Shown: piece by piece, positions 7,786 through 15,596 of the stretch | How positions within the stretch are numbered: position 1 is the first letter of the stretch | How the letters are laid out: each line of letters starts with the position of its first letter | Assembly: GCF_900103445.1 (NCBI RefSeq) | Contig: NZ_FNHS01000015.1 | Location: forward strand, 110,776-174,775 | Source of the DNA: Methylobacterium phyllostachyos | GTDB lineage: Bacteria > Pseudomonadota > Alphaproteobacteria > Rhizobiales > Beijerinckiaceae | DNA: 64,000 nt | Direction of reading: 5' to 3' | The notes under the pieces: generated by a model | Told to the model about the DNA's origin: nothing | The model's database searches: none | The model's input: the letters and a program-made list of their open reading frames with translations, nothing else | Position numbers and translations under genes: made by a program

Positions 7786-8010
7786 TTAGGCCGCGGCGGC
7801 CGCCAGGGCGTGGCGGTGGCCGTTCAGGCCGGCGCAGAGATCGTCGATCTCCGTGAGGTTCAGGGCTTCGCCGGTCTGGCCGGCGATCGTGTCGATCAGG
7901 TGGTCCTGGCGCGGGTCGAAGGGATGTCCCTGCATCCGGTAGAATTGATAATAGCGCAACGCCGCCAGGACGGTGTCACGCTCGCGGTCGGTTACGGTGA
8001 AGTGCTGCAT
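7786..8010 (-). CDS. Small conserved-looking protein of unknown function (74 aa)
   Basis: A 74-residue soluble protein, MQHFTVTDRERDTVLAALRYYQFY..., rich in charged and aromatic residues and likely mostly helical, with an Ala-rich tail. The ATG at 8010 is preferred over the longer frame because the upstream residues are unrelated in composition. It is preceded by a relatively AT-rich stretch (8110-8170) that could hold its promoter. The TAA stop is at 7786-7788. No family recognised; the pattern resembles small stress or metabolism-associated proteins only in a general way. Confidence 0.6.
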   Translation of the reverse strand: MQHFTVTDRERDTVLAALRYYQFYRMQGHPFDPRQDHLIDTIAGQTGEALNLTEIDDLCAGLNGHRHALAAAAA

Positions 8011-8227
8011 GGGTCGTAGCTTCCCCTGTGGCTTCAACGAACGCTCGGGAGGGCCGCGACGCCGAGCCCAAGCTTGACCGTTGTAACCGCTCAGCAACGA
8101 TCCGAACAGTTCTTGACAGCTCGCAAGAATGTGATTCGCTAAAATTAGGACATAGATCCTTGGTCGTCGCAACGCCTTTTAGACTGGAATACACAGGCTT
8201 CTCAGTGCGTTGCCGGCTTCGGTCCGG

Positions 8228-8941
8228 TCACAACCCCAGATCAGCCAAATAGCGCGGCAGCGCCTCGCTGGCCGGCCCATACCGCGCCGCGTCGAACGCG
8301 TCGGCGTTATCGCAGGGTTCGAGGTTGATCTCGCAGGTCGGAATTCCGAGGGCCCGGGCCTGCCGCACATAGCCGGCCGCCGGGTAGACCGCCCCGGACG
8401 TGCCCACCGCCACGAACAGGTCGGCCTCGGCCAGCGCAGCCTCGATCGCGTCGAGGTGCATCGGCATCTCGCCGAACCAGACCACGTCCGGCCGCATCCG
8501 GCCCTCGGCGCCACAGGCCGGGCAGGCATCCGCACGCGTAAGATCCGCGCGCCAGGGCGTGACCGTCCCGCAGGCACAGCAGCGGGCCTTGAGCAATTCG
8601 CCGTGCATATGGGTGACCGCCTGGGAGCCCGCCCGCTCGTGCAGGTCATCGACGTTCTGCGTGCACAGGAACAGCCGCCCGCCCCGCCCGGCGAGCCGGG
8701 CTTCGGCCTGCGCCAGGGCGACGTGGGCGGCGTTCGGCTCGGCCGCGATCACGCCCCGGCGGCGATGGTCGTAGAAGTCGAGCACCGTGTCGGGGTCGGC
8801 CGCGTAGGCCTCCGGGGTGGCGAGCTTCATGGGATCGAACCGCGCCCAGATCCCGCCGCGGTCCCGGAACGTGCCGAGCCCGCTCTCGGCCGAGACGCCG
8901 GCCCCGGTCAGCACGAAGATTGTTTCAGGATGCCGCGTCAT
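8228..8941 (-). CDS. cobB: NAD-dependent protein deacylase, sirtuin (CobB-like)
   Basis: A 237-residue Sir2-family enzyme that removes acyl groups from lysines using NAD+. Visible elements: NAD-binding GAGVSAESG (13-21) and FRDRGGIW (25-32), TQNVDDLH (94-101), catalytic His H113 in HMHGE, and a zinc ribbon with two CxxC pairs (C121/C124 and C140/C143). Y57 and R60 in FYDHRR match the Tyr-x-x-Arg pair that marks class III sirtuins, so desuccinylase or demalonylase activity is likely besides deacetylation. The start at 8941 places the first strand correctly; an upstream in-frame start would add unrelated residues. It is divergent from the hydrolase gene at 9052. Confidence 0.92.
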   Translation of the reverse strand: MTRHPETIFVLTGAGVSAESGLGTFRDRGGIWARFDPMKLATPEAYAADPDTVLDFYDHRRRGVIAAEPNAAHVALAQAEARLAGRGGRLFLCTQNVDDLHERAGSQAVTHMHGELLKARCCACGTVTPWRADLTRADACPACGAEGRMRPDVVWFGEMPMHLDAIEAALAEADLFVAVGTSGAVYPAAGYVRQARALGIPTCEINLEPCDNADAFDAARYGPASEALPRYLADLGL

Positions 8942-9051
8942 GCCTGTGCTCCGGATGGCCGGAAATGTCCGCACGTTGGCCACGCGGTTGCTTTCGCGCG
9001 CAGGCCGGGAGACGGATGCTGGCCCTGCATCCACCCTTGCGGAGGCAGGAA

Positions 9052-9612
9052 ATGTCCGATGTTGCGCTGCTCGTCATCGATGTCCAGGAATCCTTCCGGC
9101 ACAGGCCCTTCTGGACCGAGGCCGATATCCCGCGTTTCGTAGAGCGTCAGCAGGCGCTCATCGACGGCACCGTGGCGCGCGGCATCCCGGTGCTGCAGGT
9201 GCTCCACCTCGCCGAGACCGGGCCCTTCTCCCTGGAATCGGGCCATGTCCGCACCCTCGCTCCCATCGTGATCGCGCCCGCGGCCGTGTTCCACAAGCGC
9301 CGGCACAGCGCCCTGGTCGATAGCGGCCTTGCGGGCTGGCTGACGCAGCACGGCATCCGCCGCCTGATGGTGTCGGGGATCCGGACCGAGCAATGCTGTG
9401 AGACTACCACCCGTCACGCCTCCGACAGCGGCTGGCAGGTGGATTTCGTTACCGAGGCGACCCTGACCTTCGCTATGACCCATCCGGATGGCCGCCGCTT
9501 CGAGGCCGACGACATCAAGGCCCGCACCGAGCTGGTGCTCACCGACCGCTTCGCCCGCATCGCCACGGTCGAGCAGGCCCTGGCCGGCCGGACGCTGGCC
9601 GCCGCCGCATGA
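9052..9612 (+). CDS. Isochorismatase-fold cysteine hydrolase
   Basis: A 186-residue enzyme of the isochorismatase/nicotinamidase superfamily. The catalytic triad is visible: D10 in LLVIDVQESF, K82 in FHKRRHSAL and C115 in GIRTEQCCETTT. The start ATG at 9052 follows GGAGGCAGGA. Its stop overlaps the start of the GlxA-type regulator gene (ATGA at 9609-9612), an arrangement common where the regulator controls the hydrolase. Family members cleave nicotinamide, N-carbamoylsarcosine, ureidoacrylate or isochorismate; the neighbouring hydantoinase makes an N-carbamoyl or amide substrate plausible, but this is inference. Confidence 0.88.
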   Translation: MSDVALLVIDVQESFRHRPFWTEADIPRFVERQQALIDGTVARGIPVLQVLHLAETGPFSLESGHVRTLAPIVIAPAAVFHKRRHSALVDSGLAGWLTQHGIRRLMVSGIRTEQCCETTTRHASDSGWQVDFVTEATLTFAMTHPDGRRFEADDIKARTELVLTDRFARIATVEQALAGRTLAAAA

Positions 9613-10754
9613 CCGGACCGGGGCGCCGCATCCCGGTCCTGGTGGTGCTGCCGCCCCGGGCGCTGCTGCTCGATCTCGCCGGCCCGATGGAGGTGCTGCG
9701 GATCGCCGGGGCGGTGCAGGACCGGATCGCCTTCGATCTGCGCTACGCGGCGCCGCAGGGATCGATCCGCAGCTCGATCGGGCTCGATCTCGGCGGCGCC
9801 GGCCCGCTGCCGCCGGAGATCGCGCCCGGGACGGTGGTGCTCCTGCCCGGCGCGACCGAGCACCCGCTGGGCCCCGACCGGGACCGGGCCGCGGAGACTG
9901 CCGCGGAGGCGGAAATCGTGGCGTGGCTGCGCGCGGCGATCCGGCCCGGCCACACGGTCGTGACGGTCTGCGAGGGCGCGTTGCTGGCGGCGCGGGCCGG
10001 CCTGCTCGACGGCTACGCCTGCACCACCCATCACGGCAGCTGCGCCCGCCTCCGGGCGGCGGCGCCCCGGGCGAACGTGCTGGAGAACCGGCTGTTCGTG
10101 CAGGACCGTGACCGGTTCAGCAGCGCCGGCGTCACCGCCGGCATCGATTTGATGCTGCATCTTGTGGCCGAATGGGCCGACCCGGCAACGGCGGTCGCGG
10201 TGGCCCGCACCCTGGTCGTCTACATGCGCCGCGGCCCCGACGATCCGCAGCTCTCCCCCTGGTTGGAGGGCCGCAGCCACCTGCATCCGGTGGTCCACCG
10301 GGCGCAGGACGCGATCGTGGCCGACCCGGTGCAGGACTGGTCGCCCGCCACGCTCGGCACGCTGGTCGGGGCGAGCCCGCGCAATCTCGCGCGGCTGTTC
10401 CGGCTCCATGCCGGAATGACCGTGACGGAGGCGGTCAACCGCGTCCGGATCGCGCGGGCGGGGGACCTGATCGCGCAGACGGATCTCGGCCTCGAACAGG
10501 TCGCCGAACGGGCGGGTTTCGCCTCGGCCCGCCACATGCGGCGGGTGTGGGCGCAGTTCCACGCGACGGCGCCGTCGAGGCTCCGCGCCAAAGTTCCGGA
10601 TCCGAAAGGGCGTGCCCTTTCGCGGGTTCAGGGCGGAGCTCTGATGGGCTCGGGCAAAGGCCAAGATCGGGGCTCTGCCCCGATCCCCCGCCAAAGGGCA
10701 CGCCCCTTGGAAACCCATGACGGGGAGCCGCTGGACCCCGACAACCGGCTATGA
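9609..10754 (+). CDS. GlxA-family transcriptional regulator (DJ-1/PfpI plus AraC HTH) with repeat-derived tail
   Basis: A 381-residue regulator: an N-terminal DJ-1/PfpI-like domain (residues 8-190, with C121 in TVCEGALLAARAG at the nucleophile elbow) probably senses a ligand, and a C-terminal AraC-type domain binds DNA (two helix-turn-helix units about 248-268 and 295-315, ending PSRLRA). After residue 328 the frame runs through a family A palindromic repeat, which adds about 50 Arg/Pro/Gly-rich residues not expected in the family; usual length is about 320-330. It is coupled to the upstream hydrolase gene and probably controls that gene and possibly the hydantoinase/ABC genes downstream. Confidence 0.88.
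   Translation: MTGPGRRIPVLVVLPPRALLLDLAGPMEVLRIAGAVQDRIAFDLRYAAPQGSIRSSIGLDLGGAGPLPPEIAPGTVVLLPGATEHPLGPDRDRAAETAAEAEIVAWLRAAIRPGHTVVTVCEGALLAARAGLLDGYACTTHHGSCARLRAAAPRANVLENRLFVQDRDRFSSAGVTAGIDLMLHLVAEWADPATAVAVARTLVVYMRRGPDDPQLSPWLEGRSHLHPVVHRAQDAIVADPVQDWSPATLGTLVGASPRNLARLFRLHAGMTVTEAVNRVRIARAGDLIAQTDLGLEQVAERAGFASARHMRRVWAQFHATAPSRLRAKVPDPKGRALSRVQGGALMGSGKGQDRGSAPIPRQRARPLETHDGEPLDPDNRL
10595..10720. repeat. Dispersed palindromic repeat, family A, copy 2, inside the regulator's 3' end
   Basis: Short nested palindromes CGAAAGGGCGTGCCCTTTCG, ATCGGGGCTCTGCCCCGAT and CCAAAGGGCACGCCCCTTGG. The core CCAAAGGGCACGCCC at 10691-10705 is identical to that at 6736-6750, and both are followed by TTGGAAACCC within a few bases. 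This copy lies within the reading frame of the GlxA-type regulator. Confidence 0.65.
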
Positions 10755-10831
10755 CCTCCTGCCGCCGCGATGACGATCGCCCGAATCGGCGCGGACCATG
10801 CATCGGCTCGGCCGCACAGAGGAGGAACCGC

Positions 10832-12271
10832 ATGCCCGAATTCGATCTGGCGATCCGCGGCGGCACCGTCGTCACGGCGAGCGACACGGTGCGGGCCGAT
10901 ATCGGCGTGCGCGGCGGCCGCATCGTCGCGGTGGCCGAGGGCATCGCGGATGCCGCCCGGGTGATCGACGCCTCCGGCCTGCTGGTCCTGCCCGGCGGGA
11001 TCGACAGCCACGTCCACATCGCCCAGGATCCCGGCCCCGGCATCGTCATGGCGGACGATTTCGCCAGCGCCACCCGGGCCGCGGCGGCGGGTGGCAACAC
11101 CTGCGTCATGCCCTTCGCGGTCCAGCCCCGGGGCGGCTCGCTGCGCCAAGCCGTCGATGCCTACCGGGCCAAGGCCGAGGGCCAGTGCCACGTCGATGTG
11201 GCGATCCACATGATCATCTCGGACCCGACGGAAGCCGTGCTTGGCCAAGAGCTGCCGGCTTTGGTGGCCGACGGCTACACCTCGTTCAAGGTCTTCATGA
11301 CCTACGACGACCTCGTGTTGAACGACCGCCAGCTCCTCGACGTGTTCCATGTGGCGCGGCGGCAGGGCGCCCGGGTGATGGTCCACGCCGAGGGCTACGA
11401 CGCGATCCGCTATCTCAGCGACCGGCTGGAGCGGGCCGGCGAGACCAGGCCCTACGGTCACGCCCTGTCCCGTCCCGAGGTGGTGGAGCGCGAGGCGGCC
11501 CACCGGGCGATCAGCCATGCCGAGCTGATCGACCTGCCCATCGTGATCGTCCACGTCTCGGGCCGCGAGGCCACCGAGCAGATCGCCTGGGCGCAAGCGC
11601 GGGGTCTGAAGATCCGGGCCGAGACCTGCCCGCAATACCTCACCCTCACGGCCGAGCACATGAAGGGGCTCGGGCTCGATGACGGCCCCATCGATCCGAT
11701 GGCCGGGGCGAAATACGTCTGCTCGCCGCCGCCGCGGGACGAGGAGAGCCAGGAGGCGGTGTGGTCCGGCATCCGGCGCGGGATCTTCGATGTGGTCTCC
11801 TCCGACCACTCCCCATTCCGCTACGACGACCCACAGGGCAAGCTGAACCCACGCGGCAAGACCTCGTTCCGCTGGATCCCGAACGGCATCCCGGGCATCG
11901 AGACGCGGCTGCCGGTGTTCTTTTCCGAGGGCGTCTCGAAGGGGCGGATCAGCCTCAACCAGTTCGCCGCGCTCACCGCCACGAACCACGCGAAGCTCTA
12001 CGGGCTGTATCCGCGCAAAGGCTCGATCGCCCCGGGCTTCGACGCCGACCTCACCCTGTGGGACCCCAACAGGCGCGAGACCATCCGCCAGGACATCCTC
12101 CACCACGGCTCCGACTACACGCCCTGGGAGGGTTTTTCGGTGACTGGCTGGCCGGTGATGACCATCGCGGGCGGCGCGGTGATCGCCGAGGATGGGAAGG
12201 TCTTGTCCGAACCGGGCCGCGGGCGGGTGCTCGACCGGGCGGTCGATCCGGCGGAGCGGCGGGAGGCCTGA
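10832..12271 (+). CDS. hydA: Dihydropyrimidinase / D-hydantoinase
   Basis: A 479-residue cyclic amidohydrolase that opens dihydropyrimidine or 5-substituted hydantoin rings to N-carbamoyl amino acids. The binuclear metal site is intact: H60 and H62 in DSHVHIAQ, carbamylated K153 in YTSFKVFMTY, H185 in VMVHAEGYD, H241 in IVHVSG and D325 in SSDHSPF. The start ATG at 10832 follows AGAGGAGGAACC. It is the first gene of a run that continues into a complete ABC importer, suggesting the transporter brings in its substrate or a related amide. No N-carbamoyl amino acid amidohydrolase of the usual type is in the window. Confidence 0.92.
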   Translation: MPEFDLAIRGGTVVTASDTVRADIGVRGGRIVAVAEGIADAARVIDASGLLVLPGGIDSHVHIAQDPGPGIVMADDFASATRAAAAGGNTCVMPFAVQPRGGSLRQAVDAYRAKAEGQCHVDVAIHMIISDPTEAVLGQELPALVADGYTSFKVFMTYDDLVLNDRQLLDVFHVARRQGARVMVHAEGYDAIRYLSDRLERAGETRPYGHALSRPEVVEREAAHRAISHAELIDLPIVIVHVSGREATEQIAWAQARGLKIRAETCPQYLTLTAEHMKGLGLDDGPIDPMAGAKYVCSPPPRDEESQEAVWSGIRRGIFDVVSSDHSPFRYDDPQGKLNPRGKTSFRWIPNGIPGIETRLPVFFSEGVSKGRISLNQFAALTATNHAKLYGLYPRKGSIAPGFDADLTLWDPNRRETIRQDILHHGSDYTPWEGFSVTGWPVMTIAGGAVIAEDGKVLSEPGRGRVLDRAVDPAERREA

Positions 12272-12318
12272 CGGCCGCGCTGGCCCGCCGTTTGCGTGAT
12301 CTCCTGGGGGAGCCTCAC

Positions 12319-13314
12319 ATGGATGTCGAGCTGATCGGCCTGACCAAGCGCTACGGCGCGGCCATTGCGGTCGATGGCATCGACCTGAAGGTACCATCCG
12401 GCGCCTATTGCTGCCTGCTTGGGCCCTCGGGCTGCGGCAAGACCACGACGCTGCGGATGATCGGCGGCCACGAGCGCGCCAGCGCGGGCGACGTGGTGAT
12501 CGGCCCCAAGGCGGTGGGCGATGCGGCCCCGGCGGAGCGCGGCACCGCCATGATGTTCCAGAGCTACGCCCTGTTCCCGCATCTCGACGCGCGCGACAAC
12601 GTCGCCTTCAGCCTGAAGATGCGCGGAATCGGCAAGGCGGAGCGCCGCGCCAAGGCGATGGCGATGCTCGATCTCGTGCAGATGAGCCACCTCGCTGGGC
12701 GCCTGCCGTCCCAGCTGTCCGGCGGCCAGCAGCAGCGCATGGCGCTGGCCCGCGCCCTCGTCACCGGCCCGAAGGTGCTGCTGCTCGACGAGCCGCTCTC
12801 CGCCCTCGACCCGTTCCTGCGGGTGCGGATGCGGGTGGAGCTGAAGCGGATTCAGACCGAGCTCGGGCTCACCTTCATCCACGTCACCCACAGCCAGGAG
12901 GAGGCAATGGCGCTCTCCGACCTCGTGGTGGTGATGCAGGCCGGCCGGATCGAGCAGGCCGCCGATCCCCGCACTGTGTTCGAGCGCCCGGCCACCGCCT
13001 TCGTGGCCCGGTTCATCGGCGGCCACAACGTGATCCGCGTGCCCGACGGGCTCGTCGCCGTGCGGGCGGACCGGATGCGGCTCGGCGCCGAGGCCGGGCC
13101 CGCCGCCCTGCCGGCCCGGGTGGTCGCGGTCGAGTACCAGGGCACCAGCGTGCATGTCGGCCTCGACGCCGACGGGCTGGAGCGCTCGCCCGAGAGTCCG
13201 GCCGCGCTGACCGCCATCCTCAGCGACGCCGATTTCGCTGCCCGCCCGGTCGGCCTGGGCGACACGATCCCGGTCGGCTGGGACGCTTCCGCCGCCCACC
13301 GCCTCGATGCGTAA
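12319..13314 (+). CDS. ABC importer ATPase (PotA/spermidine-putrescine type)
   Basis: A 331-residue ATP-binding subunit. Walker A GPSGCGKT lies at residues 35-42, followed by the Q-loop MMFQSYALFPH, the signature LSGGQQQR, Walker B VLLLDEP and the H-loop IHVTHSQEEA. The C-terminal 90 residues form a TOBE-like domain, usual for polyamine, iron and opine importers. It starts 47 bases after hydA with GGGGGAG upstream. The four transporter genes are contiguous with hydA, so a substrate linked to hydantoin or pyrimidine breakdown is inferred rather than shown. Confidence 0.93.
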   Translation: MDVELIGLTKRYGAAIAVDGIDLKVPSGAYCCLLGPSGCGKTTTLRMIGGHERASAGDVVIGPKAVGDAAPAERGTAMMFQSYALFPHLDARDNVAFSLKMRGIGKAERRAKAMAMLDLVQMSHLAGRLPSQLSGGQQQRMALARALVTGPKVLLLDEPLSALDPFLRVRMRVELKRIQTELGLTFIHVTHSQEEAMALSDLVVVMQAGRIEQAADPRTVFERPATAFVARFIGGHNVIRVPDGLVAVRADRMRLGAEAGPAALPARVVAVEYQGTSVHVGLDADGLERSPESPAALTAILSDADFAARPVGLGDTIPVGWDASAAHRLDA

Positions 13315-13327
13315 CCGTACGGAGACG

Positions 13328-14587
13328 ATGATGGACCTTTCCCCGAGCCGGCGCACGCTCCTGAAGGGCGCCGCCGCTTTGGCCGCCACCCCAGTGACCG
13401 GCTTCCCGGCCGTACATGCCGCCGAGCCCGTGACCCTGCGCTACCTCGGCACCGCGGTGAGCCAGTCCTCCGACATCGCCAAGAAGGTGAAGGAGGATCT
13501 CGGCATCATCCTGGAGTACATTCCCGTCGTGACCGACGAGGTGACGAAGCGGGCGGTGACCCAGCCGAACTCGTTCGACCTGATCGACACCGAGTATTTC
13601 AGCCTCAAGAAGATCCTGCCCTCGGGCAATCTGAGCGGCCTGGACGCCAAGCGGATCAAGCTCGCCGACAAGATCACCGGCGTGTTCACGAAGGGTGAGG
13701 TCAACGGCAAAAAGATCGGCGACCAGGGCACCGCGCCGCGTAAGGTGTTCTACCTCGAGGGCCAGAACGCCAAGACCTTCGCGTCCGCTCCGACCGAGTG
13801 GCTGACCCTGATCCCCACCACCTACAACGCCGACACGCTCGGCATCCGGCCGGACCTGATCAAGCGGCCGGTGGAGAGCTGGAAGGACCTGCTCAGCCCC
13901 GACTTCAAGGGCAAGGCCTCGATCCTCAACATCCCGTCGATCGGCATCATGGACGCCGCCATGGTGGTGGAGGCCAGCGGCGACTACACCTACGGCGACA
14001 AGGGCAACATGACGCGCGCCGAGATCGATCGCACCATCAAGGTGCTGATCGAGGCCAAGCGCGCCGGCCAGTTCCGGGCCTTCTGGCAGGACTTCAACGA
14101 ATCCGTGAACCTGATGGCCTCGGGCGAGACGGTGATCCAGTCGATGTGGTCGCCGGCCGTCACGAAGGTGCGGGCTCAAGGGGTGCCGTGCGTCTACCAG
14201 CCGCTCAAGGAGGGCTACCGGGCCTGGGCGCAGGGTTTCGGCGTCCCGAAGACCCTGAGCGGCAAGAAGCTCGACGCCGCCTACGACTTCATCAACTGGT
14301 TCCTGTCGGGTTGGGCCGGGGCCTACCTGAACCGGCAGGGCTACTACTCGGCGGTGCTGGAGACCGCCAAGGAGCACATGCAGCCCTACGAGTGGGCCTT
14401 CTGGATGGAGGGCAAGCCCGCCGAGAAGGACATTCTGGGCCCCGACGGCACCCTGATCGAGAAGGCGGGCGCCACCCGCGACGGCGGCTCCTTCGAGCAG
14501 CGGATGGGTTCGGTGGCCTGCTGGAACGCCGTGATGGACGAGAACACCTACATGGTGCGCAAGTGGAACGAGTTCATCGCGGCGTGA
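13328..14587 (+). CDS. ABC importer periplasmic substrate-binding protein (PotD-like)
   Basis: About 419 residues, type-1/PotD-like extracellular binding protein. The N-terminus SPSRRTLLKGAAALAAT with a twin arginine and an Ala-rich core is a likely Tat signal; cleavage is probably near AVHAAEP. The mature protein has the alternating lobes expected of this family (for example TLIPTTYNADTLGI and YDFINWFLSGWAG). Start choice is ambiguous between ATGs at 13328 and 13331; GGAGA at 13321 fits the second best. The TGA stop overlaps the GTG that opens the permease frame. Substrate unknown; context favours a hydantoin-, ureide- or amine-like compound. Confidence 0.9.
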   Translation: MMDLSPSRRTLLKGAAALAATPVTGFPAVHAAEPVTLRYLGTAVSQSSDIAKKVKEDLGIILEYIPVVTDEVTKRAVTQPNSFDLIDTEYFSLKKILPSGNLSGLDAKRIKLADKITGVFTKGEVNGKKIGDQGTAPRKVFYLEGQNAKTFASAPTEWLTLIPTTYNADTLGIRPDLIKRPVESWKDLLSPDFKGKASILNIPSIGIMDAAMVVEASGDYTYGDKGNMTRAEIDRTIKVLIEAKRAGQFRAFWQDFNESVNLMASGETVIQSMWSPAVTKVRAQGVPCVYQPLKEGYRAWAQGFGVPKTLSGKKLDAAYDFINWFLSGWAGAYLNRQGYYSAVLETAKEHMQPYEWAFWMEGKPAEKDILGPDGTLIEKAGATRDGGSFEQRMGSVACWNAVMDENTYMVRKWNEFIAA

Positions 14588-15594
14588 GCGGGCTCACCTT
14601 TCCCCTCCCCCCTGTGGGGAGGGGCAGGGGTGGGGGTGGTGCAGACGGCACCGCACCGCTCGATCCTGACCCACCCCCACCTCCGGCTCCTCCCCACAAG
14701 GAGGAGGAGAGTCGCGTCGCGCCCTTTCGGCCCCGCCGCAGCCTCGCCTACCTCCAAGCCGCGCCGCTGGCGCTCGTCTTCCTGATCTTCCTCGTGATCC
14801 CGCTGGTGCTCACCGGGATCGTCTCGCTCTGGGAGTATAACGAGTACGCCATCATCCCGGCGCTCACCCTTCAGAACTACGCAGACCTGTTCGACGGCTG
14901 CCTGTCGGCAGACCTCTGCACGACTTTGCGCACCTATCTCTCGACGGTGAAGTTCGTCGTGCTGACGCTGGCGATCACCCTGCCGCTCGGCTTCGCGATC
15001 GCCTACTTCCTAGCCTTCCACATCCGCTCCGGCACGGTGCGGATGGGCCTGTTCCTGCTCTGCACGATTCCGTTCTGGACCTCGAACGTGATCCGCATGA
15101 TCTCGTGGATCCCGCTGCTCGGCCGCAACGGCCTCATCAACGATACGCTTCGCGCCCTCGGGCTGATCCGGCAGCCGATCGAGGGCCTGCTCTATTCCGA
15201 CTTCGCGGTGGTGCTGGCCTTCGTGCACCTCGACACGGTGTTCATGATCGTGCCGATCTTCAACAGCCTCGCCCGGATCGACCGGCGCCTGATCGAGGCG
15301 GCGCGCGATGCTGGCGCGTCCGGCGCGCAGATCCTCTGGAACGTGATCCTGCCGCTCACCAAGCCGGGCATCGCCATCGGCACCATCTTCGTGACGACCC
15401 TGGTGATGGGCGACTTCGTCACCGTCGGCGTGATGGGCGGCCAGCAGATCGCCAGCGTCGGCAAGGTGATCCAGGTGCAGATGGCCTACCTGCAATTCCC
15501 GGCCGCCGCCGCCAACGCCATGGTGCTGCTCGCCGCCGTGCTGCTGATGATCCTGGGGCTCACCCGGATGATCGACCTCCGGCGGGAGCTGTAG
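14584..15594 (+). CDS. ABC importer permease 1 (PotB-like) with repeat-encoded N-terminus
   Basis: Inner-membrane permease of the binding-protein-dependent type. Six hydrophobic helices follow AYLQAAPLALVFLIFLV, and the EAA loop LIEAARDAGASGAQILWNVILPL is present. The only start codon that gives an open frame before the first helix is the GTG at 14584, overlapping the binding-protein stop (GTGA). The first 42 or so codons cross a palindromic GC-rich repeat (14601-14709) and encode a Pro/Gly-rich, unstructured leader that homologues should lack. Either this leader is really translated or an unseen start lies just before the first helix. Confidence 0.85.
   Translation: MSGLTFPLPPVGRGRGGGGADGTAPLDPDPPPPPAPPHKEEESRVAPFRPRRSLAYLQAAPLALVFLIFLVIPLVLTGIVSLWEYNEYAIIPALTLQNYADLFDGCLSADLCTTLRTYLSTVKFVVLTLAITLPLGFAIAYFLAFHIRSGTVRMGLFLLCTIPFWTSNVIRMISWIPLLGRNGLINDTLRALGLIRQPIEGLLYSDFAVVLAFVHLDTVFMIVPIFNSLARIDRRLIEAARDAGASGAQILWNVILPLTKPGIAIGTIFVTTLVMGDFVTVGVMGGQQIASVGKVIQVQMAYLQFPAAAANAMVLLAAVLLMILGLTRMIDLRREL
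14601..14709. repeat. Palindromic repeat, family B, inside the permease 5' end
   Basis: An imperfect inverted repeat: a left arm at about 14601-14640 (with TGTGGGGAGGGGCAGGGG) and a right arm at about 14667-14709 (with CTCCGGCTCCTCCCCACAAG). It resembles the common intergenic palindromes of Hyphomicrobiales. It lies in frame within the start of the permease gene and contains no stop codon in that frame. Confidence 0.7.
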
Positions 15595-15596
15595 CG

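Noticed and set aside
8113..8145. TTGACA...TAAAAT promoter on the plus strand
   Set aside because: The spacing is about 21 bases and no plus-strand gene follows; the next genes are on the minus strand.
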